From HXMU1420-13 sp963691715 (GTDB lineage Bacteria; Bacteroidota; Rhodothermia; Balneolales; Balneolaceae), in the NCBI GenBank assembly GCA_963691715.1, contig OY829281.1, positions 1,364,001 to 1,428,000 on the forward strand: a DNA stretch of 64,000 nt, written 5' to 3'. Under the pieces are notes generated by a model. That model saw only the letters and a list, made by a program, of their open reading frames with translations. It was not told the origin of the DNA and did no database searches. A program made the position numbers and the translations under genes. This document shows positions 9,181-19,104 of this stretch, one piece after another. Each line of letters opens with the position of its first letter. Position 1 is the stretch's first letter.

Positions 9181-11139
9181 TTAAAAGTTAGTATTGATTG
9201 AAATTTTTAAATGCCTTCCAGGTAAGGGATAATCTCGTATTATGGAGTACTCTTCATCGAATACGTTTCTAATGGTAATTTGTAAACTGTGTTCAGCTAA
9301 TTTGTGCATAAATTTTAAACTCGCTACCACGTTTAGAGTTTGATAGGAGGAAAGAGGATCAAAGGGTGAACTGTGGTCAGAGGATGAATATCTATCATCA
9401 ACAAAATTATAGAATGCTGATGTGGTTAATTGTTTAAATCTGAATGACACATTTGCTTTATATTGCCACTCAGGAGTATAAATGAGCTGCTTCCCGACAG
9501 ATGCATCATTTTCAAATCTTTCTTCTGAAATGGATGCCAGAACCTGTGTAATAATGATACCAGTTCGCAGCCCCCATGTTTTGGTATTCCAACGGGTTTC
9601 ACTAGACCACTCTATACCTGATAAGTCCAAAGATTCTATATTTTGCGGGGCACTTTCTCCTTGGCCATTTGGCAACCATCGTATTCCGTTTTCTATAGAT
9701 GAAATATAACCTAAGACTTTAGTTTCAACGCTCCAGTTCGAAATTTTAAGTTTATGCAATAACGAACTCTCCATCTTTACCACCTCTTCGATCTCAAGTT
9801 CTGGATTCCCCAGACCAGGCCAATATAAATCATTAAAAGTTGGTGCCACATAATTTCTAGCGGCATTCACCTTTAAAAAAAGCTGTTCTTTAACCAATTC
9901 AGTATTAAGTCCAAGTTCTGCCGAATAATTAACTCCATAATCTGTATTGTAATTACCATGTATCGCAGGGTATATGAAAAGAAAATCGGTAGGTGTCCAT
10001 ACCAGGTTAACGTTTACACTCAATTCGTCTCTTTGTACATCCGTAGGGTATTCTGAGGTGATCGCTTTATTTCGAATTGCTCTAATTGCACTTATTATTT
10101 GTAAGCGGTTATTCAATACACTTTTTATGGAAAAATCAATAGCATCGGATTGAATATCACTTAAACTATTTATAGAAGCATTAGCATCGATGTAGTCTAG
10201 TGATTGCCTTGCTATATACAGTGAACCGTTATAAGTAGTTTTATCTTGCAACAATTGCCAATTTGTTAACCATCGTACAAAGCCATCATTTTGAAATGCA
10301 GCATCATTGACCGAAGAGATGCCTCCTGGAATTTGATTTTCAGAATCTAAAATCCACAATTTGGTTTGGAATTCATGACGCTTAATATCAGATCGAATGT
10401 TAACCAATACACTTGCTGATTCATTTTCGTTATATAACCGTTTCTTTCTAACTGATATAAATCCTCCAGCATCGTTGCTAAATTCTCGAATAGAATATTT
10501 AAAATCATTATCAGATGATTGAAATCCCGCTAAAATATTCACATCAACTTTGGATACACGCGCCCCTGCTTCTACTGAATATTTTTGTTCACCAAAAGAT
10601 CCAATTTGATAATAGAGTGCAACTTTTTCTTTGAACCCTTTCGTTTGAATTGCTATTGTTCCGCCCCCTCTATCTCCAAAAGATGTATTACCAGAACCGG
10701 AGCTAGTTAACAATTCAGAGACCGTCGAAATTGGAATTATACTTAAATCTGTAACTCCTAGCATTGAATGATTTAATGCAAATCCATTCCAAATAAATTG
10801 AGTTTGAGAGGATGAAAACCCACGTGAATTAACCGTTGAAAGCCCTCCAGGACCATTATTTCGAATAAAAAGTGGGGAATAATATTGTAGTACATCCGAT
10901 ACCGAAGTGGCCTTCAACGAGACCAACATTGCTGAATCAATACGAAATGAAGATACAGATTGATAGGTATCTAGGATATCAATTCTACTTGCACTTACTT
11001 GAACTTCGTCAAGCCAAAGTGAATCGGCTGTTGATTGTGCATGCGCATCTAGAGATAAAATAAATAGTAGCACTAATGCTAGCTGTAATCGAAAGTATAT
11101 CATATTCAAAACTGATGCTTTAACTCCCGAAAGCAACAT
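9181..11139 (-). CDS. btuB: TonB-dependent outer-membrane receptor, BtuB-like (cobalamin uptake)
   Basis: A TonB-dependent receptor of up to 652 residues. After a signal peptide ending at DAHAQ it has a TonB-box-like stretch (DEVQVSASR, about residue 45), a plug domain (to about 165, with SVSDVLQYYSPLFIRNNGPG and the FGDRGGGTIAIQTKG end) and a 22-strand-type barrel ending in an aromatic-rich C-terminal strand (HLKISINTNF). Cobalamin is assigned from the riboswitch directly in front; the barrel itself does not name the ligand. The outermost ATG (11139) lies about 10 bases after the riboswitch. A second ATG at 11103 gives a more standard signal peptide (MIYFRLQLALVLLFILSL) and has GGGAG about 17 bases upstream, so it may be the true start. 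The downstream propeller gene follows after 13 bases. Confidence 0.9.
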   Translation of the reverse strand: MLLSGVKASVLNMIYFRLQLALVLLFILSLDAHAQSTADSLWLDEVQVSASRIDILDTYQSVSSFRIDSAMLVSLKATSVSDVLQYYSPLFIRNNGPGGLSTVNSRGFSSSQTQFIWNGFALNHSMLGVTDLSIIPISTVSELLTSSGSGNTSFGDRGGGTIAIQTKGFKEKVALYYQIGSFGEQKYSVEAGARVSKVDVNILAGFQSSDNDFKYSIREFSNDAGGFISVRKKRLYNENESASVLVNIRSDIKRHEFQTKLWILDSENQIPGGISSVNDAAFQNDGFVRWLTNWQLLQDKTTYNGSLYIARQSLDYIDANASINSLSDIQSDAIDFSIKSVLNNRLQIISAIRAIRNKAITSEYPTDVQRDELSVNVNLVWTPTDFLFIYPAIHGNYNTDYGVNYSAELGLNTELVKEQLFLKVNAARNYVAPTFNDLYWPGLGNPELEIEEVVKMESSLLHKLKISNWSVETKVLGYISSIENGIRWLPNGQGESAPQNIESLDLSGIEWSSETRWNTKTWGLRTGIIITQVLASISEERFENDASVGKQLIYTPEWQYKANVSFRFKQLTTSAFYNFVDDRYSSSDHSSPFDPLSSYQTLNVVASLKFMHKLAEHSLQITIRNVFDEEYSIIRDYPLPGRHLKISINTNF

Positions 11140-11149
11140 TGATAATTAT

Positions 11150-11315
11150 AATTGGCAGGTCTCCTGGCTCGCCTGATTGTAGTGGCCTTCCCACCCAAAA
11201 TGGACAGTGGCTTGAAGTGAACTACAACTTAGATTACTCAGACTTACAGTTGCGGGGACAGCTCCGGTTTTACACCGGATTCCCTATTAATTCTTAAATA
11301 AGAAACCAATAAGTT
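11150..11315 (-). promoter_or_regulatory. Cobalamin (adenosylcobalamin-type) riboswitch
   Basis: Read on the minus strand the leader contains the conserved cobalamin aptamer elements in order: AGGGAATCCGGTG, AAACCGGAGCTGTCCCCGC, AACTGTAAG, GCCACTG, GGGAAGGCC and the closing GAGCCAGGAGACCTGCCA. The 5' strand of the closing stem is near 11302-11315 (TATTGG), pairing with CCAAT at the 3' end. This is RF00174-type architecture. It ends about 10-45 bases before the receptor start, a spacing typical of control by ribosome-site sequestration. B12 binding is expected to shut off the receptor and propeller genes. Confidence 0.95.
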
Positions 11316-11651
11316 TTGTTTGAATCAATGTAACCCTTTCCTAGACAATGAGAAAATTATATTTACTGCATTCATTTTAATTTGTTCATCTTTGAATTAA
11401 ATGGCTCTGAATACTCTAAACAATCATTTTTAGAATAAAAAAAAGAAAATTTTAAACATCAGGAACAATAACCATCATTAGCAGTACAGCAGTTCAGCCA
11501 TAACTAAGAGTAAATTGAGAGGGAAAAATAATTTTAACTACGAAAAAAAATTTAGGCCGTATAGTCCAAACATTTAATTATGAATTTTCATGAAACTTTG
11601 AATCAAAGTAGGCGTAATTGGCCCAATCCAAATAGCTAAATCAATCATAGA
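11316..11651. other. Intergenic region between divergent B12-uptake and RND operons
   Basis: About 335 A/T-rich bases that must hold the promoter of the riboswitch leader (minus strand) and of the RND operon (plus strand). I see no ORF, operator palindrome or RNA gene that I can support. Confidence 0.5.
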
Positions 11652-12713
11652 ATGAACATCTTACAACACAACACTATGTTAGCATACATTACACTGTCTT
11701 TGCTATTAATGTCAGCTTGTAATCATGCCGAGGAAAACAACTCTAATAACAAAGCCGACAAAGACTCCACCTTGGTTATCCCAGTTGAAGTTATGGAAGT
11801 AAGTCTTGGATCTATTTCCGCTTACTATTCAAATACTGCAACTTTAGAAGCTGTTAATGAGGCAAGTGTAGTATCGAAAGTTCGTGGAATTGTTCAAGAG
11901 ATTATGGTTGAAGAAGGTGATAAGATTAGAAAAGGCCAAATAATTGCCAAAATTGAAGATGATCAGTACCGCATTGAGACTGAGCGAGCAAAGGCTTCAA
12001 TGGACCGCATGTATAATGATTATAAACGAAATACTGAGCTTTTTGAGAAAAATCTAATTAGTGCCGAAGTGTATGAAAACTCTAGGTTCGAATATGAATC
12101 TCAAAAATCTGTATTTGAATTAGCAGACTTAAATTATAAGAATACTAACATATCTTCCCCTATAGATGGTGTCGTTTCCCAACGATCAATCAAAATTGGA
12201 AATATGATTGGCATCGATCAACAAGCATTTCAAGTAACTGATTTTGACCCTATTCAAGCAATTCTTTACATCCCTGAACATGAACGATCTAAAATTAACG
12301 TTGGCCAACGTGCAGAACTAACAGCGGATGCTTTACCTAACAAATTGTACTATGGAAAAGTAGAACGAATTAGCCCAACCATTGATCCTTCAACTGGTAC
12401 ATTCAAAGTAACCATCTATATGAATCAGGGACAAAATGATCTACGCCCTGGTATGTTTGGTCGTGTCAAAATCGTATATGATACCCATGACAATACCCAT
12501 ATGGTGCCAAAGGTTGCCATTATATCCGAGGATGAAACACAATCTGTATTCGTTATCAAGGATTCTCTCGCGTTTAAGAAAGTAATACGAACCGGTTACG
12601 TAAACGGACTAAATGTAGAAGTACTAAATGGATTACAAGAGGGCGAAATTGTCGTTACTACAGGTCAAGGTAGTCTTACAGATTCCTCTAAAGTACATAT
12701 TGTTGGACTTTAA
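11652..12713 (+). CDS. RND efflux periplasmic adaptor (HlyD/MFP family lipoprotein)
   Basis: A 353-residue membrane-fusion protein linking an inner-membrane RND pump to an outer-membrane channel. The N-terminus is a lipoprotein signal with Cys23 (LLLMSAC). The barrel-sandwich halves are VVSKVRGIVQEIMVEEGDKI with KGQIIAKIED and NISSPIDGVVSQRSIKIGN, around an alpha-hairpin (about residues 105-165). A beta-barrel (ILYIPEHERSKINVGQRAEL) and a membrane-proximal domain follow. An alternative start at Met9 would give a shorter signal. It is first of three genes: 20 bases to the first RND pump, preceded by an AAGGAG ribosome-binding site at 12723-12728. No TolC-type outer-membrane factor is encoded nearby. 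Confidence 0.92.
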   Translation: MNILQHNTMLAYITLSLLLMSACNHAEENNSNNKADKDSTLVIPVEVMEVSLGSISAYYSNTATLEAVNEASVVSKVRGIVQEIMVEEGDKIRKGQIIAKIEDDQYRIETERAKASMDRMYNDYKRNTELFEKNLISAEVYENSRFEYESQKSVFELADLNYKNTNISSPIDGVVSQRSIKIGNMIGIDQQAFQVTDFDPIQAILYIPEHERSKINVGQRAELTADALPNKLYYGKVERISPTIDPSTGTFKVTIYMNQGQNDLRPGMFGRVKIVYDTHDNTHMVPKVAIISEDETQSVFVIKDSLAFKKVIRTGYVNGLNVEVLNGLQEGEIVVTTGQGSLTDSSKVHIVGL

Positions 12714-12733
12714 AGACTTAGCAAGGAGTAATA

Positions 12734-15700
12734 ATGAAACTCATTAACTTTTCAATCAAACGTAGAGTAACTGTGAGTATGTTCACAGTTGCCATTCTAT
12801 TATTTGGTGTAGTGTCGCTTACTCGTCTAAATGTTAATTTACTGCCAGACTTAAGCTACCCAACACTAACTATTAGAACCGAACTAGCAGGAGCTGCTCC
12901 CATTGAAATTGAAAATCTAATTACTAAACCTATTGAGGAAGCTGTTGGTATTGTAAAAGGGGTTAAAAAAGTACGTTCTATATCTAGAACTGGACAATCG
13001 GATGTAGTATTGGAATTCGTCTGGGGCACCGATATGGATGTAATCAATTTAGATGTGATTGCAAAACTGGATGCCTTGCAATTACCTCTTGAATCAAAAA
13101 AACCAGTAACCCTTCGTTTCGATCCTACACTCGATCCTGTGATGCGTTATGCACTTTATTTTGATAACGAACAGAGCGAAACTCTTAACAAAGACGAAAT
13201 AAAGATTGAATATGTAACAGAAAAAGACCCACAAACTGAAAGAAATGATATATCGGACTTAAAACAACTAAGAATTATAGCCGATGAATTGTTAAAGAAA
13301 AACCTTGAGTCATCTAATGGAGTTGCAGCTGTTAAAATAAGTGGAGGGCTAGAAGAAGAAATTCAAGTTAACCTTGATCAACGTAGAATGGCTTATCTCA
13401 AAGTTCCAATAGAAGTAATTACAAATATTTTACGGGCAGAGAATATAAATTTATCAGGAGGTCGCCTAGAAGAAGGAACACAGCAATTCTTAGTTAGAAC
13501 TCTAAACGAATTTCAAAACATTGAACAAATACGCAATGTTATAGTTGCGAACTCAAATGGAAATTCTATCTATCTGAAAGATATTGCAGATATATCCCAA
13601 GCATACAAAGAGAGAGAAGCGATTACCCGTTTAAATGGAATGGAAGCTGTAGAAGTTGCTATTTATAAAGAAGGAGATGGAAATACAGTTGCAGTTGCTC
13701 ATGCTGTAGAAGATCGTATTCGAGGGATTAAGGAAACCTTACCTGAAGGAATGAAATTGGAAAAAATTTATGATCAATCCGTTTTCATATCCTCAGCAGT
13801 TAATGAAGTTAGAAATGCGGGTATTATTGGGGGTATTCTTGCAATATTGGTACTTTATTTTTTCTTGAGAAATTTTTGGTCTACCGTAATCATATCGGTT
13901 TCAATTCCTGTTTCTATTATTGCCACGTTCAACTTGATGTATGGAAATGACATCACCCTTAATATTATGTCGCTTGGGGGTATTGCATTGGGTATTGGAA
14001 TGTTGGTAGATAACTCAATAGTGGTATTAGAGAATATAGCTCGTCATAAAAGTATGGGTAAAAGTGTTTTAAAGGCTGCTCAAGATGGAGCAGGTGAAGT
14101 TGGTACTGCCGTTATTGCTTCAACCTTAACTACGGTTGCAGTATTCTTTCCTCTTGTTTTTGTGGATGGAATTGCTGGCCAATTATTCAGAGATCAGGCA
14201 TTAACCGTAACTTTTTCATTACTCGCTTCTTTAGTTGTGGCAATTACTTTAATTCCAATGATGTCTTCGCTAAGTGGTAAGAAAAAAGAAGTCCTTCCTT
14301 TAACTTTGCCCGAGCCAAAGACGAACTTTGGGTATGGTATGCGTGCTTTACGTCTATTCTTTTTCTATACCATCCCAACTTTTATCGCAAAAGGATTTAA
14401 ATATATTGTTTCAGCTATTTCTTATGTATTCAAATTGATGTTTCACTTCCCTTTACTGGTATTTGATAGCATATATAAAGCTATTGAAACATCGTATGAA
14501 ATAGTATTAAAAGGTGCCTTAAAACATCGGATAATGGTGCTAATGATTGCAATCGTGTCATTTGCTGGATCAATCATGTTAATACCAAAAATCGGTTTTG
14601 AATTAATTCCGCAATTATCCCAAGGGGAATTTAATGTAGAATTTAAACTCCCACCAGGTACACCAATCGAACAAACTGATGAAGTTATAAAAAGTGTTCA
14701 ATTAGCTACCAAATCAATAGCAAATATTCGATCTAGTTTTGCGATAGCAGGAACTGGAAATAGAATGGATGCAAATCCTGATGAAGGTGGTGAAAATTGG
14801 GGTGAATTGAACGTAATGTTAGCATCAGATGCCTCTTCCGACCAAGAGAATGCAACTATGAGTTCCATGCGTTCTTCTCTTAGTCAGATTCCAGGACTAG
14901 AATATAAATTTGCACGACCTTCGCTGTTTACTTTTTCAACTCCCGTTGAAATCGAAATAAGTGGTTTTAATTTGACCGATTTAAAAGAAGCGAGTGATAA
15001 GATTGCTCATCGATTAGAAAGAAACCCTCGGTTTGCTGACATCAAAAATACAATGGAAATCGGATCGCCAGAGATTCAAATTTTATTCGATCGTGATCGT
15101 GCAGCCGCTCTCGGGCTTCAAGTACATGAGGTAGCCGATCGGATAGTAAGTAATGTGCGAGGCGATATTGCCACACGTTACACCTATCGAGATCGAAAAA
15201 TTGATGTTTTAGTACGTTCAAAAGAAGAAAACCGGTCATCATTGTCCGAAATTCAACAAATAATCGTAAATCCCGGTGCAGAAAGACCTATACCATTAAG
15301 TGCTATTGCGAATGTAAAAGTTGCAAATGGTCCTAGTGAAATTCGTAGAGCTTCTCAGCAGCGAGTTGCATTGATTACTGCAAATTTAAACTATGGCGAC
15401 CTCAGTGATGCTGCCGTTGATATTCAAGAAATAATTAATACAACCAATACACCAACTGGTACTTTCGCCCGAATCGCTGGTCAAAATGAGGAAATGTCGA
15501 ATTCGTTCAGTTCTCTTCTTTTTGCTCTAGCACTGGCAGTATTTTTAGTTTATTTGGTGATGGCCTCTCAATTTGAGTCTTTACTCCATCCATTTATCAT
15601 TTTGTTCACTATTCCTTTAGCGCTTATAGGTGCAATAGTCGCGCTTTATATCACCAATACCACGATTTCAGTAGTTGTATTTATTGGATTGATATTATTG

Positions 15701-16039
15701 GCTGGAATAGTAGTAAATAATGCAATTGTACTTATTGATTTGATAAATCAGATACGCCAAAAAGGGGTTGATAAATTAGAAGCCATTATGGAAGGTGGAA
15801 AATCTAGACTTCGTCCAATACTTATGACTACCCTAACCACCACTTTAGGATTGCTTCCCTTGGCAATTGGGTTTGGAGATGGAGCTGAATTACGCGCACC
15901 AATGGGAATCACTGTAATAGGCGGATTGCTAGTGTCTACCTTGCTAACTTTGGTAGTAATTCCAGTAGTGTATTCCATATTGGATGTTAAAAACTATGAA
16001 TTAGATGATGAACTTGAAGCTTTAACACTAGAATCATGA
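12734..16039 (+). CDS. RND efflux pump permease, first of tandem pair
   Basis: A 1101-residue resistance-nodulation-division permease that exports substrates by proton antiport together with the adaptor upstream. It starts with a hydrophobic helix (VSMFTVAILLFGVVSLTRL) and LLPDLSYPTLTIRTELAGAA, and has two large periplasmic loops and twelve predicted helices. The proton-relay motif in helix 4 is GMLVDNSIVVLEN near residue 420, with a single Asp followed by Asn as in HAE2/SwrC-type pumps, rather than the double Asp of AcrB. It is longer than its neighbour partly because of a polar and hydrophobic insertion around residues 510-590 between the two halves. Its stop overlaps the next pump's ATG by four bases (ATGA). 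Confidence 0.93.
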   Translation: MKLINFSIKRRVTVSMFTVAILLFGVVSLTRLNVNLLPDLSYPTLTIRTELAGAAPIEIENLITKPIEEAVGIVKGVKKVRSISRTGQSDVVLEFVWGTDMDVINLDVIAKLDALQLPLESKKPVTLRFDPTLDPVMRYALYFDNEQSETLNKDEIKIEYVTEKDPQTERNDISDLKQLRIIADELLKKNLESSNGVAAVKISGGLEEEIQVNLDQRRMAYLKVPIEVITNILRAENINLSGGRLEEGTQQFLVRTLNEFQNIEQIRNVIVANSNGNSIYLKDIADISQAYKEREAITRLNGMEAVEVAIYKEGDGNTVAVAHAVEDRIRGIKETLPEGMKLEKIYDQSVFISSAVNEVRNAGIIGGILAILVLYFFLRNFWSTVIISVSIPVSIIATFNLMYGNDITLNIMSLGGIALGIGMLVDNSIVVLENIARHKSMGKSVLKAAQDGAGEVGTAVIASTLTTVAVFFPLVFVDGIAGQLFRDQALTVTFSLLASLVVAITLIPMMSSLSGKKKEVLPLTLPEPKTNFGYGMRALRLFFFYTIPTFIAKGFKYIVSAISYVFKLMFHFPLLVFDSIYKAIETSYEIVLKGALKHRIMVLMIAIVSFAGSIMLIPKIGFELIPQLSQGEFNVEFKLPPGTPIEQTDEVIKSVQLATKSIANIRSSFAIAGTGNRMDANPDEGGENWGELNVMLASDASSDQENATMSSMRSSLSQIPGLEYKFARPSLFTFSTPVEIEISGFNLTDLKEASDKIAHRLERNPRFADIKNTMEIGSPEIQILFDRDRAAALGLQVHEVADRIVSNVRGDIATRYTYRDRKIDVLVRSKEENRSSLSEIQQIIVNPGAERPIPLSAIANVKVANGPSEIRRASQQRVALITANLNYGDLSDAAVDIQEIINTTNTPTGTFARIAGQNEEMSNSFSSLLFALALAVFLVYLVMASQFESLLHPFIILFTIPLALIGAIVALYITNTTISVVVFIGLILLAGIVVNNAIVLIDLINQIRQKGVDKLEAIMEGGKSRLRPILMTTLTTTLGLLPLAIGFGDGAELRAPMGITVIGGLLVSTLLTLVVIPVVYSILDVKNYELDDELEALTLES

Positions 16040-19000
16040 GTTTTACTGAACATTCAGTGCGAAGACCAGTCACCACTATGATGGTATTTGTGAGTCTAGT
16101 TGTAGTTGGGCTAATCGCAACTAAATTGGTTCCTTTAGAATATTTTCCAGATATCAGCTTCCCTGGAGCCTATATCAATGTTCCATATCCTGGAGCTTCG
16201 CCCGATGAAGTTGAAGAACAAGTTATAAAACCCATAGAGGAAGCCCTGGCAACCATTAGTGGGGTAGATCGCATAAATTCAAATTCTGGGGAAAATAATG
16301 GCGGCATCCAGGTCATATTTAATCAAGGTAGTGATATACATCTAAAGGCTATTGAGATAAAAGAGAAAATTGAAAGTGTTCGAAATCAACTTCCAGATGA
16401 TTTTGAATACTACAACATCTATAAGTTTGAAGATGGAGGTTCAAATACATTACAACTTAGAATCTCGTCTGAAAGAGATTTATCGAACGCTTATGACCTG
16501 TTGAATCGAAATCTAAAACAGCGTATTGAGCGAATTGACGGTGTTGGCCAGGTTACCTTGTATGGAGTTGAAAAAAAAGAAATCCGAATTGAACTAATTA
16601 ATGATCGTATACTTTCTTATGGTATTGATCTAAACCGTTTAACTGAAACCTTACAAAGATCAAATTTTTCAACATCAGCAGGAAAAATTACTGATGCGGG
16701 ATTACGCTACACGGTAAGGCCATTAGGTGAGTTACGAAACGCTGAAGATATAGAAGAGCTCATCATCAGTGAAAATAACCTTAGGGTAAAGGATATTGCC
16801 GAGGTTAAATATATTGAGCCCATAAGAAATTATGCACGACACTTAGATCAAAAATATGCGATTGGCCTAGATATCGTTAAAGAATCTTCAGCAAATACCA
16901 TAGCCACTGTTGACAAAATTTTAGAAGAAATCGATAGGATTAACGAACTACCTGAAATGCAAGGAATCCAAATTTATGAAATGTTTAATCAAGCAGATGG
17001 TATTATGCTTTCCTTGAAAGAACTATTGAATTCTGGAGTTATTGGAGCTGGCTTATCCATTTTTATGTTATTCTTTTTTCTGCGACAATTTACTACAACT
17101 ATGATTGTTGCTACCGCTGTACCCTTCTCACTGATCGTTACCTTAGGCTTTTTTTATTTTTTAGATATCTCGATAAATATCTTATCAATGACGGGATTAA
17201 TACTGGCAATAGGTATGTTGGTAGATAATGCCGTAGTTGTAACAGAAAATATTCACCGACATCAAAGAATGGGCTATGCCAATAAAGTAGCAGCAGTGCT
17301 AGGTGCTCGTCGTGTTGGTATTGCTGTTACTGCAGGTACACTAACCTCAGTTGTGGTATTTCTACCAAACATCGTTAATGAGAGTTTTGTAGCTCCATAC
17401 ATGTATTATATAGGAATGCCTATTATTATCTCTTTAATTGCATCTCTACTCATCTCACTTACTGTTATCCCCCTTTTAACATCAAAAATTTCTGCCCCAA
17501 AAAAGATAAAAGAAACAGTAATAGATACGTTTGCAAATAAGTATGCCCAATTTCTTGGTTGGTTTATCGATCGACGTTCTTTATCAACAATTAGTATTCT
17601 TTTGCTTTTACTTAGTGGCGCCTTACCTATTTTCCTTGGTATGAATGTGGATATGTTTCCTCGTGTAGAAGAGCGTGAATTAGAACTTCGATATAATTTA
17701 AATGCTTCTTACACCCTCGATAGAGTAAAAGAAACTGTAGATAAAGTTGAACAATATCTCTATGACAATAAGAATCAGTTCGAAATCGAATCGGTATACA
17801 CTTATTATGAACCCCAATTTGCTACTTCCACTATTATATTGGTTGATGAAGATAAAGCTGACAAATCTGTAACTGAAATAAAGAAAGAAATAGAAAAAAA
17901 TCTTCCATTAGTAACCATTGGAGAACCTAGTTTCGAGTATAGAAGTAGAAATTTAGGAGAAGCAATTAAAGTGTTCGTAAACGGTGAATCAATGGATGTT
18001 TTGGAAGAACTTGCAGAGCAAGTTGAATGGAGATTAAGTCAAATTGATGGTTTTTCAGATGTAAAATCAGATGCAGAAAAAGGAAAAGATGAAGTGCGCA
18101 TAAGCATAAATCATGAACGTGCAAGAACATATGGACTTACCTCTACGTCTATTGCACAAACCGTATCACAATCTGTTCGTGGGGTTAATCTTCGGAGAAT
18201 ACGTGGTGAACAATCAGAAATTGATGTTATACTTACTCTAAAAAATAGCGATCGCCAATCCATTACCGATCTACAAGAACTCCCCATTGCAGTTGGAAAC
18301 AACCAGGCGATCAAATTATCAAGTATCGCAAACTTTGAAGAAACAAAAGGGCCTGGAAGAATTTTTAGAGATAATCGAAAAACCTCGTTAGGGATTGCGA
18401 TCAATTTAGACGACATTACCATGGATAAAGCACGTCCTATTATATCAGAAGTAATGGATCAAATCATTTACCCTGCTGGTTACAGTTGGGGATATGGTCG
18501 TAGCTTTAATGACGATGAAGAAGCCATGAATGTGATGTTGTTTAATATCGCAATAGCCTTTTTCCTCATTTACTTAGTAATGGCCTCATTATTTGAATCA
18601 CTAATTTATCCTAGTAGTATTTTAACATGCATTCTGTATGGTATTGTTGGTATTTTTTGGTTCTTTTTCCTCACTGGTACAACCTTTGATTTTATGACAA
18701 TGATAGGAATTCTCATTTTAATGGGAATTGTGGTAAATAATGGAATTGTACTCATCGATCATATCCTACACCTGAGAAAAGAAGGGATGAGTCGAAGAGA
18801 GGCCATCATACAAGGGGGAAAAGATAGAATGCGTCCTATTTTAATGACTGCTGGAACTACGGTGTTAGGTTTAATTCCTCTTGCACTTGGTACTACTCAA
18901 ATAGGAGGCGATGGACCTCCCTATTTCCCAATGGCCAGGGCAATTATTGGCGGACTTACATTCTCAACAGTTGTTACACTTGTTGTTTTACCATCAATTT

Positions 19001-19068
19001 ATATCATCCTAGATGACATAAGGATATGGGGACAGCGAATTGCTGTATTGTCGGTAATAAAAAAGTGA
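16036..19068 (+). CDS. RND efflux pump permease, second of tandem pair
   Basis: A 1010-residue RND permease clearly distinct in sequence from the preceding one. Seen: N-terminal helix (MMVFVSLVVVGLIATKLVPL), LEYFPDISFPGAYINVPYPG, a helix-4 motif GMLVDNAVVVTENIHRHQR near residue 395, a second-half MASLFESLIYPSSILT and NGIVLIDHILHLRKEG. It is translationally coupled to the first pump by an ATGA overlap, which favours balanced synthesis and a mixed trimer as in MdtBC. That mixed assembly is inference. A terminator follows directly. Confidence 0.93.
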   Translation: MSFTEHSVRRPVTTMMVFVSLVVVGLIATKLVPLEYFPDISFPGAYINVPYPGASPDEVEEQVIKPIEEALATISGVDRINSNSGENNGGIQVIFNQGSDIHLKAIEIKEKIESVRNQLPDDFEYYNIYKFEDGGSNTLQLRISSERDLSNAYDLLNRNLKQRIERIDGVGQVTLYGVEKKEIRIELINDRILSYGIDLNRLTETLQRSNFSTSAGKITDAGLRYTVRPLGELRNAEDIEELIISENNLRVKDIAEVKYIEPIRNYARHLDQKYAIGLDIVKESSANTIATVDKILEEIDRINELPEMQGIQIYEMFNQADGIMLSLKELLNSGVIGAGLSIFMLFFFLRQFTTTMIVATAVPFSLIVTLGFFYFLDISINILSMTGLILAIGMLVDNAVVVTENIHRHQRMGYANKVAAVLGARRVGIAVTAGTLTSVVVFLPNIVNESFVAPYMYYIGMPIIISLIASLLISLTVIPLLTSKISAPKKIKETVIDTFANKYAQFLGWFIDRRSLSTISILLLLLSGALPIFLGMNVDMFPRVEERELELRYNLNASYTLDRVKETVDKVEQYLYDNKNQFEIESVYTYYEPQFATSTIILVDEDKADKSVTEIKKEIEKNLPLVTIGEPSFEYRSRNLGEAIKVFVNGESMDVLEELAEQVEWRLSQIDGFSDVKSDAEKGKDEVRISINHERARTYGLTSTSIAQTVSQSVRGVNLRRIRGEQSEIDVILTLKNSDRQSITDLQELPIAVGNNQAIKLSSIANFEETKGPGRIFRDNRKTSLGIAINLDDITMDKARPIISEVMDQIIYPAGYSWGYGRSFNDDEEAMNVMLFNIAIAFFLIYLVMASLFESLIYPSSILTCILYGIVGIFWFFFLTGTTFDFMTMIGILILMGIVVNNGIVLIDHILHLRKEGMSRREAIIQGGKDRMRPILMTAGTTVLGLIPLALGTTQIGGDGPPYFPMARAIIGGLTFSTVVTLVVLPSIYIILDDIRIWGQRIAVLSVIKK

Positions 19069-19072
19069 TTTA

Positions 19073-19104
19073 ATAATCCCTTATTTCTAATGAGGGATTT
19101 TTTT
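19073..19104 (+). terminator. Rho-independent terminator of the RND operon
   Basis: AATCCCTTATT and AATGAGGGATT form a stem with a three-base loop, followed by a run of T. It begins five bases after the stop of the second pump. The 3' arm carries GAGGG, which lies eight bases before the preferred ATG of the next gene, so the arm may double as its ribosome-binding site. Confidence 0.8.

Noticed and set aside
13200..13260. Insertion in the first RND pump near ENIE/DPQTERND as a foreign domain
   Set aside because: Charged loops of this size are common in the periplasmic part of RND pumps and no domain could be recognised.
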